DNA of 64,000 nucleotides from Curvularia sp. ZM96 (taxonomy: Eukaryota > Ascomycota > Dothideomycetes > Pleosporales > Pleosporaceae). Below, piece by piece: positions 10,563 to 19,495 of this stretch (position 1 is the first letter of the stretch; every line of letters begins with the position of its first letter). The position numbers and the translations under genes were made by a program. The DNA lies in assembly GCA_022457065.1 (NCBI GenBank), contig JAJGBQ010000008.1:620001-684000 (forward strand), written 5' to 3'. The notes below the pieces were generated by a model, which worked only from the letters and a program-made list of their open reading frames with translations, was not told where the DNA came from and did no database searches.

Positions 10563-11974
10563 ATGCCCTATACATCACCGCAGCTCGATTCGACCATCTC
10601 CCTCTGGCTTCATGACGTCTCTGCATCTACGCCCACAAGGTACCTATTCCTTCTTATTCGTCGCAATACTTATGGCTGACGTAGAGAAAGCCCCACTGCC
10701 CTGAACGCCATTACCTACGACAAGAATACGGTCGAGACGTGGCCGACGAAACGACGGCACTCGAGGGACATGGATTCGGGAATCGACATCAATGACGATG
10801 TTGCTAACGAGACGCCTCGTCCCCCAAAACGCCGCCGCAACTTCGACACTCATCGGTTCTCGCCGCCTGCATCTCCTACCAAAAGCGAGTCGACCGCCTC
10901 CATTTCATCCCATAGAAGCGGAAGGCTCAGCCCTGTCAAGCAAATTCAGGCTCTCGAAGATTTCGACCGCCCTGTCATCTTCTGTGACTTCGACAGCCTC
11001 GAGATGGCTGGCGAGCAGGCGCGTCAGGATGTCACTGACATGCACACAGCAGCTCAAATGCTCGCCGATGGATTTGGGATACTCGATTACGACAGCGCAG
11101 ACGCGTTCAATACGGCAATTGCCGAGCTTCCTGAGTTAGACCGCACAAGGCTACAGTATCCAATTGCCAAACATCCTCGCCGTGCTCAATATGGAGCAAC
11201 GCCTGCCATCAGCAAGATTTCTAGCATCGTCCGCGCTGCATGGCAATTGAACTCTGGTGCAGGAGGAGCCGAAGATGAGTGGAACACAGAGGTCCAGTAT
11301 CCGCTACTCAAGATCGCGCTCGAGACAAGTCGGCATTCAAAGGCACTTACCATCCGTTCCGTGTGAGTTTAGTCTTATCTTTTTGTACTAATATCTAGCC
11401 ACCTAGGCTAATATCGTTCAGGAAAACTGCTCGTATCGATCCTCCGGCGCTATGTAACAACAACCTCCCTGGCCGGATCATTGATTACGTTGTGTGCCTC
11501 CAGCCTGACTCGGTCATGTCAAGTGCTTATCGGACCCTGCAGCCCCTGGCTTCGAATACTGTCAAATCCTGGAACCATGTCACCCGTCTACAGAACCTAC
11601 CCATTGCCGTCAACATTGAAACCAAGGGCCCTATGAAGTCGTGGACAGACGGCAAACCACAAATCGGGATCTGGACAGACGCGTGGTTGCGGCGATGCGA
11701 GCTACTCTGGGAGGATGGCCAAACTGCGCCTGCAGCTATGGACAAAGACTGGCCAGCGATTCCAGTGCTCATCTCACAAGGTCACGATTGGCACTTGCTA
11801 GTTGCCACCAAGACTAACGAAAGATTGGTCTTCAGAGAGCAGATAATGATTGGAAGTACACGGAACTGCTTTGACACCTTTAAGGTCATAGCTGTGCTAC
11901 ATTTGGTCATGGACTGGGCTGAGACCGTTTGGCGCCCGTGGTTTTTGTCATTGATCACTGAAGATGATGGATGA
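10563..11974 (+). CDS. PD-(D/E)XK nuclease-like protein (PDDEXK_12 type), three exons
   Basis: Exons 10563-10639, 10685-11362 and 11422-11974 give a 435-residue protein. The introns are 45 nt (GTACCT..GCTGACGTAG) and 59 nt (GTGAGT..TTCAG), and both joins keep the frame. The N-terminal third is disordered, with Pro/Ser/Arg-rich PPKRRR and PASPTKSES stretches that could act as a nuclear signal. The conserved C-terminal region has WNTEVQYPLL, then IIDYVV (the Asp), then NIETKG (the E-x-K), followed by WTDAWLRRCELLW. This order fits the PD-(D/E)XK fold of a fungal family recorded as PDDEXK_12. Catalysis on DNA is a family inference; the natural target is unknown. No broken codon was seen, so it is likely functional. 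It stands alone with no co-oriented neighbour. Confidence 0.82.
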
Positions 11975-12544
11975 CTGGCATGAACAGCAAGACCCGCGAT
12001 TGCACCTGCACGACACGTCTTAGTAAAAAGTTCTCATCATCCCTTGGCGCGACAGTCACAACCAGGACATGGTCACTGATGAGCTTCTAGCTTAATCCAC
12101 TGCTGAGCGCTCGCCAAACGTGGAACGAATCTTGTTCAAAGGATCCGGCTTCTGCACGCGTTCATTTGTACACATTGTGTGCATGCCGTGAACGGCCATT
12201 TTGATGCGATTTTGTCGTGTTGGGAAACAACCCGTAAGGATAAGCATGTTCTGCACGGAGTGTTTTCAGCTGATGTTTGCAGTTCGATGGGTTGGTAAAG
12301 CGACAAAAGAGGCAGGGGCAACGGACGCACGACAAGGTCAGGCTGCAGCGAAGCGCAGAGGTTTTCTCAATTTACTGTGTATCAGAATAGCATTCATACG
12401 AATCCTTGGAGTTCGTCTCAAGGCTCATGTGCCAAATCGGCGTCCGCATGGTCTGGTGCATTTCTGGTGTGAGATAGAAACTTTGCCTTCAGCATCGTTA
12501 CGGTTACATGTTCCTGGACAAAGGTGGCCGCAGGGTAACCTAAT
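11975..12544. other. Intergenic, nothing recognised
   Basis: Only short frames without recognisable motifs. Confidence 0.5.
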
Positions 12545-12835
12545 ATGTCTACGTCTTCTCGAGAGCTTCCTAATACTCAGTTGCAGTCTCTTCAAGCTGA
12601 AAAGTTAGAGCAATTGATCGACTATGTTGCGAAGCCATACTTCTTCCTTACCTGCAAATCTTGTCGCGTTGCTCTCCCTCTCTCCCGTGTACCCACGCAC
12701 TTCGGCTCTATAGGACACCATTCTTACAATCATAAAGATTGTGTAGATGCAGTGGAAGCGTGGAAAGCTCTCCGTCTATCAAGCCGCCCAGTCAAAATTC
12801 GCAACGAAGATGACCTGCGAAATTGGTCCTCTTGA
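12545..12835 (+). pseudogene. Orphan first half of a DUF3505-like zinc-finger domain
   Basis: A 96-residue frame. After a short leader it has FFLTCKSCRVALPLSRVPTH, then GHHSYNH and a stretch ending IRNEDDLRNWSS. The C-x2-C...H...H spacing and the 'ALPLSRV..H' pattern match the first zinc-binding half of DUF3505 proteins. In full-length relatives the DLRNW segment leads into the second C-x2-C half, which is absent because a stop follows immediately. It may be a truncated relic or a very small standalone protein. It is related in type, not closely in sequence, to the DUF3505 regions at 2925 and 6430. Confidence 0.5.
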
Positions 12836-13681
12836 TATCCTCTGGAAAGTGGAACTCAAGCGAACACTCAAGTTCTCGTGCTGTTCGATCGTTCTGCAAG
12901 CCTTTCCTTGTGGTTCGTTATGCCTAGCGACTAGTTGTTATTGTTTGATAACGTGGTAAATCCTAAGTGGCTCCAGTCTGCGGGGTATGCAGCCGGGAGG
13001 GTCGGATTGATTGACCGTGCATTTGGAACCGCTGTTGCTCCTTTGATAACATGTTGTATCAGTACTGCAGGTGAATACGTAATACGCCACTCCAATATCA
13101 AACTATTCTCTGCATCACCTTCCTGTCTCAAAAGTCAAGGCTCTAACTTAAGCTGTAGCTACAGAGATTGAATCACTAGGATTGTGATAGAAATCCTCGT
13201 GTATAAGAAAACTACCAAAGGTTGTAAATAACTAGGAATCCGCTAAACATTGCCTCGCTACAACGTCACGATGGCGCATCGACTCCAGCTATGGTAGTAT
13301 TGTACGCCGAAAGGCATGCACATGACAGCAAAGTAAGTTTTGTTGCTCGTTTGGTTGGTACTTCACCACAGATCAGATGCAATGGCTAGGGTTAGTCCAT
13401 TAAGATTGCAACTGGTGTAAAGTTGATACTTAGAATCGGTGTACACCTACTTCACGTGTAGTCTAAATTTCATCGATTGTTGTATTCGTCGAAAGAAAAG
13501 AAATCAAGCCGGTTTCATCGTAGCGTAGAGTGAGAGTGAATGTTTAGCATGTATTTATCTTTGGCGCACGACGCTGGCGGCACTGTAAGTACAGAAATGT
13601 ATATATCAGTAACCTGCAGGCTGCTGAATTCCCCATAAATCGAGACAGCACCATGCCCTGCGGCTTCCCCACAGCACAAAC
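12836..13681. other. Intergenic, nothing recognised
   Basis: No motif-bearing frame, transposon end or RNA gene was noticed. Confidence 0.5.
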
Positions 13682-14803
13682 TCAATGGGCAATGGTCTCA
13701 GCAACGAAGTTAAGATTGGGGTCAGGTTGAAATTTGCGAACGGCACGGTAGTCCGCCAATGCCTCGCAACACGCTGTGGCCCTCCACATGCCACGTAGTC
13801 GGGAATAATTCGTTGGTGCATACTGTGTCCCCGCTGAGTCCCCGGATTCTCGGCTAGATATGGCTCGTTTCGACATCGTAGTGACAGATAAGCTGCTATC
13901 AGCTGTCCTGAGCGTTGTGGGTTCTATGGCAGCTTCCCTCTCAATCGATAAAACAGCTTGTGCACCCACATCCAGTGTTCCAGCTAACAACGAGCCGACA
14001 ATGCTTCCCTGGTCATGGTTCTGGGTAAAAGAGCCCGCAGTGTCCTGTTCTAGAAAGAACCGCTGGAGCGACGATTGTTCGGTTACTAGGTCGTCATGTT
14101 CTTCCGAGACCAACAGCGGTGAAAACACAGAAAAATTCTCGTATGTCTCAGGATTGGCTGAACGTTCTCTCATGTCCAAGTCGCTTACTGCATTTCCCTC
14201 GGGTGTTTTGTGCGTTACTAGTCCTGGTGAAAAGATTGATGCGCTATTCTCAGCGACAAGAGACACATTTTGATCGCCGTTAGCGGCTGTCGATGCATTG
14301 AGGAAGCCATCAATTTGGCCCAAGATTCTTGAAACGGTGCTGCATGAGTCGTTGATGCTTCTGTTCTGATCTTGACAGTCGCGCCAGACAGCACCGATCA
14401 CAGCATTCAGTGCGAAATTCAGCACTTCCACGGAAAGCTCTTGCCCGGTCTGTCGAGCACTCCGGACGATGTGGGGCTCGATATCCAGAATTTTGCATGC
14501 TGTGGCTACTTTATTCTTGTCTTTCCACCAATATCTCCGGCGATTGATGTCGGCTGTACGCATTATAGTGTGTTCACATGTTCTTCGGAAAGAGTGCTTA
14601 CTTAGACACGCTTTCTCAACCACAACAGCATATGAGATTTCGGCCATATCAATAGCTATCTGACCGATCCGGGCCATTCCCCTGTTTCCGTCACTTGCAA
14701 CGCCGTCCTTTTCACTTCTATGAGCTGCGACAAAAGCACTGTCAAGGTGCTCGTGGTGTGTGAAATTATAGCCTAGCTTGCTTTGAATAGAGTCCATGAT
14801 CAC
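13682..14803 (-). CDS. RNase III-fold protein lacking catalytic acids (pseudoenzyme)
   Basis: A single-exon frame of 373 residues starting MIMDSIQSKLGYNF. The N-terminal 150 residues follow the RNase III (endonuclease) pattern: LGYNF..HHEHLDSAF helix, DGNRGMARIGQIAID where active enzymes have a D/E..LGD signature, and NFALNAVIGAVWRDC where active enzymes have D..EA.(I/V)GA..D. Of the four metal-binding acids, the Asp of LGD is Gln here, and the Asp and Glu of the second signature are Phe and Asn. Dicing activity is therefore unlikely. Residues 170-373 are low-complexity Ser/Thr/Glu-rich, without a double-stranded-RNA-binding domain. The fold assignment rests on pattern matching and is moderately sure. 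A role as dsRNA binder or decoy would be speculation. Confidence 0.55.
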   Translation of the reverse strand: MIMDSIQSKLGYNFTHHEHLDSAFVAAHRSEKDGVASDGNRGMARIGQIAIDMAEISYAVVVEKACLSKHSFRRTCEHTIMRTADINRRRYWWKDKNKVATACKILDIEPHIVRSARQTGQELSVEVLNFALNAVIGAVWRDCQDQNRSINDSCSTVSRILGQIDGFLNASTAANGDQNVSLVAENSASIFSPGLVTHKTPEGNAVSDLDMRERSANPETYENFSVFSPLLVSEEHDDLVTEQSSLQRFFLEQDTAGSFTQNHDQGSIVGSLLAGTLDVGAQAVLSIEREAAIEPTTLRTADSSLSVTTMSKRAISSRESGDSAGTQYAPTNYSRLRGMWRATACCEALADYRAVRKFQPDPNLNFVAETIAH

Positions 14804-17076
14804 TCAAAGATCTTCAATAGCAGCAAATCTAGAGAGACAGGCTTAAGCGGCTTGCGGAATGCTCATGGACTAGTATCTACCCTGTGCTATAGCTTTGTAT
14901 TCAAACATACGTGCCATACGCCAACCGAATGCCAAGCTGCCAGACAGACAAGATGCAAGCCATTGCATGAGCATTGTTCTTAGTTGGTCGGATTTAGATC
15001 TCCTGTGGTTTACGTTTGCTCAAAACGGGGGTTGCGACCTCGCTCGCTCGCAACTGGCTGCATGGAGCCTTGTGCGCAGCTATGACTCATTGATGCTGCA
15101 CTCTGATTCCGTACTCCATCAACAGAGGAACGTTCTGATTTGATTACCTAGCTGGTTGTCTCTGGGAGCGTTACTCCGTCTACATCATCAATGCAGCAGG
15201 TGCAGATTTAGAATTATCGCAGGAAAAGCAGCACCGTGAAACTCAGTAATTGTTTCGGTTGTGACAAATAACGTTATGACTAGTAGAAATGCAATTCAAA
15301 TGATAGTGATCGTGTTAATAAACAAATGGTGATGTTGATCGAGGATTTGAAGTCATCTCGTAATGTTCGCCACCAATTTAGCACATCATATTCTAGAGTG
15401 TGGGTTTTCCCGATCGATCTAGATTGTTCACTCGGTAGCGTTGCAATCTTGAACAATCGTCTCCTTGGGGATTCTCCTATCTCTAGTCGTGCGATCAGCG
15501 CAGTGTCTCAATAATGCAATACTCGACAACCAAGTCGGAGCAAGGGGCACATGGCTCGATCACCAAGATTTTGTGATCCACGCCATGAAAAATTTCACTT
15601 TGTGGCTGGTTGCTAAGCATCACTTCTCCAATGAGTGTTCAGCTGGATGAATTCGTAACGTTCAGCCTGAGGGTGCGGAGGTTGTATACATTACTGGCGT
15701 CAAGGATGTACACATGACATGCCCTTAATCGCCACTATCTCTCAATACCCTTATCCGCTTATCACATGAATACTTGGAAGCGACACCAGAATTTGGACCT
15801 GAGACGTGTCACCGTGTCAGTGGAGGGCTGGCAAGCCACAGTTACACGACGGCATTTCGCATGTATGATGAGATCATCGCCGATATAATACCACTTAGGT
15901 GATTTGCGAATGTTGGTGATGCAAAGGCTGAAGCAGCAGTACATCAAATTAGTCTCAGGATTATTGATTTATCTCGTAGTAGCAATGTAGAAACAGAGGC
16001 AGGATAAGTATTTTTATGGTTTCTTTGTGCTATCATGTAGAGCTAGTAAAGGAAGAAACTCAACGACTATATGCTATAAGCTATATGCGAGATATTTAGA
16101 TAATGGGAATTATGATAAGTGCTTGCAGAAGCTTGTCTTTGAATGTTCTACTTGAATATTCGTGACTCAAGGTATCCACCACGGGTAGCGAGTCTCCTGA
16201 ATCGTGCGTGGATGTATATCGGTGGCCTTGTTGATAGAAAGTTTGCCGGCTGCAGTCTGACAAAATACAGTTATTTCATGCCGAACAAAAGCTGCTGATA
16301 ATCGCGTGAGCTGCTCTTTGAGAGCTCGTTGTACTAAGATATCTTTTGAGACATCAACATCTATTTCATTTGAGGAAAGCTCATTTTTATGAAGTTCTTA
16401 TTCGAAGAAACGGGGGGCGTCCTCTGTACAACTGCAGCCTAAGGGCGATACGTTTGGTACAATATTCGCCGAGATTGTTACGAAGTCTACGTTTAGTGTG
16501 CGTTAGACCTTCTGTGATGTCAGCCACTTCCCCACCCTTTTGATTGATGATCCACTATCCACGATTTGAAACGGCGGCTGTATATAGGAAGCTAAATGCC
16601 ATAATAATGAACGCCGAATATTGGTTGTCATCGATGGCTGAGTTTGTTCAGTACTTGCAAGTGAGAGAGAGTGGTGGGACTTCAATATTAGCGGGAGCAT
16701 CGACCTCCAAATCAAGTCACCGCTAAACAAGATAATACTCCAGACGGACTAACACTTAGGTACTAGAAATAATTCACGATACGATCGAATCGACCCGGGG
16801 TTTCGAACAGACCCAAGACTTCGAACAAACAAGCGGGCAATCCAGCTAGAAACCGCTATAATATGGCTGTATGGGGCGTTGTGATAACGGATCCTGTAAC
16901 ATACATAACTATGTCATAGCAGCTTTTCAACTAAAATGGTATGTAGCCGTAACGTTAAGTATTGAAATAATTCCTCATCTTTGATTGGTGGTTGTACTAG
17001 CCATCCTTCCGAAAAGTCCTTTCGTCTACTATACATTAGCCATACAATCTCTCAACAGCAGCTGATGTCTTCAGAC
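14804..17076. other. Long gene-empty stretch
   Basis: About 2.3 kb with only short frames. No transposase motif, terminal repeat pair or RNA gene was noticed. It is AT-rich in places (15900-16100, 16560-16640), consistent with decayed repeats, but no ancestor can be named. Confidence 0.5.
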
Positions 17077-17340
17077 CTATGGTAGAAGGGAGTTACAAAG
17101 ACAATGGCATCCTGCTTGACCAGCGGGATGGTAGAGTGCGGCTGCGGCGCCATAGCACACAGGCGTAAACCATGCCATGGGGGTTGCAGTTAAAACGGGA
17201 GTAGTCGCACCACAAAAATTCTGCATGGCAACAGGGCCGGCCGTGCAGGCAGCTTTGCACGCAGCAAAAGAAATCACCAACGCGTGCGCGCCAGGTGAAA
17301 CCAAGGAAAACAGGTAGCAGTAGAGCAGTGAACGCCGCAT
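17077..17340 (-). CDS. Small cysteine-rich secreted protein (candidate effector-like)
   Basis: I take the internal ATG at 17340, giving 87 residues starting MRRSLLYCYLFSLVSPGAHA, a typical signal peptide with an Ala-x-Ala-like end. An ATG 17 codons upstream would put a polar extension in front of the signal and is less likely. The mature part of about 67 residues holds seven cysteines, including FAACKAACTAG, NFCG, VCYG and GCHCLC, and is rich in Ala and Gly. The 'AACKAAC..G....NFC' spacing recalls small fungal secreted proteins around the 'zygote-specific class V' annotation, but I cannot assign it. No intron is needed. It lies alone, 240 bp from a deleted pogo element. Secretion is predicted from the leader only. 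Confidence 0.5.
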   Translation of the reverse strand: MRRSLLYCYLFSLVSPGAHALVISFAACKAACTAGPVAMQNFCGATTPVLTATPMAWFTPVCYGAAAALYHPAGQAGCHCLCNSLLP

Positions 17341-17625
17341 CCTGATAATGAAACAATTGGGATTGTTATTCAACTTGCAAAAGAGAGGCACTGCTGATTT
17401 AAAGTACGGTAGAATGCATCAGGTGAGATTTACCGAAGTCACACTAACTACGTTAAATCTTATTGGCCATTTCAGACGACTCTTATCACAAGATTGGGCA
17501 TCAATGTACGTCCCTGAATAAGCACGCTATCCTCGCGCGAAGATTGCGGGCTACTTCACACTAGCGGGGATTGGAAACTGCGCCATCCGAAAGTAGTAAT
17601 GAGTAGTTAGATATTATTATTATTA

Positions 17626-17679
17626 ACGTGGTTCACAAGCAAGCGAGCGTATCTTCACCAGTGCGTCAACGTCGAGACG
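17626..17679 (+). repeat. TIR of deleted pogo copy (right end of element orientation)
   Basis: Imperfect inverse of 18415-18468. Starts ACGTGGTTCACAAGC, as in element 1. Confidence 0.8.
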
Positions 17680-17727
17680 TTATCACGCACTTTTATCACA
17701 ATCAATAAACTATTACAACATACTAAA

Positions 17728-18405
17728 TTAATTATCAGAATCGCTACTATCACTTGTACTATCTATCTCAGCTGCGCAGGTACGAACGTTGTGTCCAGTC
17801 TGGTTGCAACACCCGCATCGCCTCTCTCCTCGCACCTTCTTCGACGCACTCTCACCACCACCACGACTGCTACCTGCCTGTTCAGCTAGTACTTCTTGTA
17901 CCTCGCCAACGGTGAGAGTCTCTTCTGTCCGTACGTATCGCCGCTTACGGCTCTTACGCTTATTTAATTCGTCTAGAGCTGCTGGATCTTCGCAGGCAGC
18001 TCGCTGGTGATCATAAGAACGGCTCCAGCGCGTCCGGAGCTCAGGAGTTCGCTTGACAAAGTTATGAACCCAGTCCTTGCCAGTAGGGTTGCTCTCGCGC
18101 TCATGCAATAGTTTATCAGCCATTGCTCGAACGTCAGCCTTTGTAGGCGCAAATCCTCGCGTAGACTCCTCAAGAATATGCTCTACTATAGCCTCCTCTT
18201 CTAGCTTATTAAGGTGCTTTAAGTTCGGTTCACAGTCGCGTCGAAAGCGTCTCCCGGCGCGTCAATGCTTAAGAGTTGATTCAGGAAGATTATATATTCT
18301 AGCAGCACGATAACTACTTTGAACGCGTTGAAAACTGATATCAGAAAGAGCAAGCTGTAGATCTGCATCAGTATAAGTAGATTAGGCGTTGTGTTGTTGA
18401 GGCAT
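17728..18405 (-). pseudogene. Deleted pogo transposase: HTH joined to zinc knuckle, DDE core lost
   Basis: Reading down from ATG 18405, one frame of 226 codons matches element 1. There is an HTH_psq part with two stops (CAA-to-TAA and CGA-to-TGA in the aligned positions), then an open stretch from 18123. That stretch runs through the CENP-B-like HTH (MADKLLHERESN..KRTPELRTRWSR) to CEDPAA. There it jumps to LDELNKRKSRKRR, the segment just before the C-terminal zinc knuckle (CGCCNQTGHNVRTC). The deletion removes what corresponds to about 1375-2344 of element 1, with a short GGCT-like microhomology at the join. What is still open could encode a DNA-binding protein without catalytic domain, but the upstream stops argue for decay. 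Confidence 0.85.
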
Positions 18406-18414
18406 CTCGCGTTT

Positions 18415-18468
18415 CGTCCGAACGTTGACGCGCTGGTGGGGATATGCTCGCTCGCTTGTGAACTATGT
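18415..18468 (-). repeat. TIR of deleted pogo copy (left end of element orientation)
   Basis: Inverse of 17626-17679 with scattered mismatches, several of them C-to-T type. Confidence 0.8.
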
Positions 18469-18751
18469 TATTATTATTGTTATTTAACGTCCTGTGTCAG
18501 CCGGTGGGCTATATAAGACGTGCAGGCTAGGCCCACAAGTACCTACGTGGTTCTGTCTACATAATTGAGGTGGGGGAGGGGGTCGTCTAAATAGAGGTGA
18601 GGCTCGTAGCCTAGGTTAGTTCTAATGAGTGACTTTCTCAGGTCTTTCACTTTTAAATGAGTCTTCCTCTCAAGTTTCAACAAGTATCTCTCAGTCGGAT
18701 GGGTAGTTTTTTACTGAGTAACTCATTTTTGGTGAAGCCACATAGTGGTGG

Positions 18752-18838
18752 TGAGGAGAGAAGGATTCGGACCTTCGACTTCTGCTGACGTGAGACAGCA
18801 GATGCTTTCCAGGCGCTTCACCACTGCGCCATCCCCCT
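18752..18838 (-). repeat. tRNA-like SINE head with pol III A and B boxes
   Basis: On the minus strand, an A box TGGCGCAGTGG (18821-18831) and a B box GGTCCGAATCC (18763-18773) lie 47 nt apart. The B box sits in a perfect T-arm, GAAGG-TCCGAAT-CCTTC. A D-arm-like GCGC..GCGC pairs, but the middle holds a 7-bp hairpin TCTGCTG/CAGCAGA with an 8-nt loop, not a normal anticodon arm, and the acceptor ends pair poorly. That favours a tRNA-derived SINE head over a functional tRNA. A possible SINE body runs to about 18485. Confidence 0.5.
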
Positions 18839-18840
18839 GT

Positions 18841-19443
18841 AAGTAGATATTGTTTTGCCGCAAAAGAAGACTCTGAGCGAATCAGGCGAGATGGCGGCGA
18901 GGCTCTCGTAATTTTTAGATCAGAGGGGTCCCAAATGTTTATGAAAAGCTACGGCATGTCGTCTATATAGGTACAAAACAGAAATCAACGTGCGAACGGA
19001 ATTCGACTTGTTTGAAGTTCAAGTACCTCTCATATTTCTCGGCGCGGAGTGTATCTCGATCTACAATGACGGACGTTAGTTACTCCAACTTCCCTTTGCA
19101 CAACCTGTGAGGCAAAATTTCTTATCATCACTCATGCAGGGGGTAAGCTTTGTAAGGTGCTAAATACAGAGCAAGCTCTTCCTTTCTCGTCTTCATCTTG
19201 TCCATCAACTTCATCTCTCACATTTTCTTTTCTATTTCGCCCATCGCCTCTATCTCTCTGCCTGTCATGTCCTCTTCTTCCTCCCCTTCCATGCTCCGCT
19301 CAGTCTGTTTAACGAATGCTTCCCATGTCTTTTCGCTGCCGCCGTATAAATCGGTAGCTACGGCTCATCCACCTGCGCTCTCCTCTGTGTCTGCATAAAA
19401 AACATCAACATCTGCTGCCATGGATAAGTGGACTGAGCTATCC
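18841..19443. other. Intergenic, nothing recognised
   Basis: Contains a pyrimidine-rich tract (19160-19340) with no convincing coding frame. Confidence 0.45.
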
Positions 19444-19462
19444 AGTTAGAACCTTTTAGGTC
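19444..19462 (+). repeat. 19-bp direct repeat, copy 1, flanking the deaminase region
   Basis: AGTTAGAACCTTTTAGGTC, identical to 22368-22386 and in the same orientation. The two copies bracket 2.9 kb with the deaminase gene inside. Confidence 0.6.
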
Positions 19463-19495
19463 AAGCTTGCCATTCAAGAACATTGACGACTGGTG

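Larger units (their letters stand above)
17626..18468 (-). mobile_element. Internally deleted pogo element, relative of element 1
   Basis: An 843-bp element with imperfect TIRs of about 54 bp, starting ACGTGGTTCACAAGC at 17626. The inverse ends at 18468, where two C-to-T changes turn CCACGT into CTATGT. TA target duplications lie at 17624-17625 and 18469-18470. Relative to the element at 867 it has lost the DDE core, joining the HTH part directly to the C-terminal part. Confidence 0.88.

Noticed and set aside
17093..17356. Alternative 87-residue frame overlapping the small secreted protein
   Set aside because: It lacks the clean leader and ordered cysteines of the other frame and lies fully inside it; treated as a shadow.
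18752..18838. Functional tRNA gene
   Set aside because: Pol III boxes and T-arm are good, but the acceptor stem pairs poorly and the central hairpin has a 7-bp stem with 8-nt loop, so no anticodon can be assigned.
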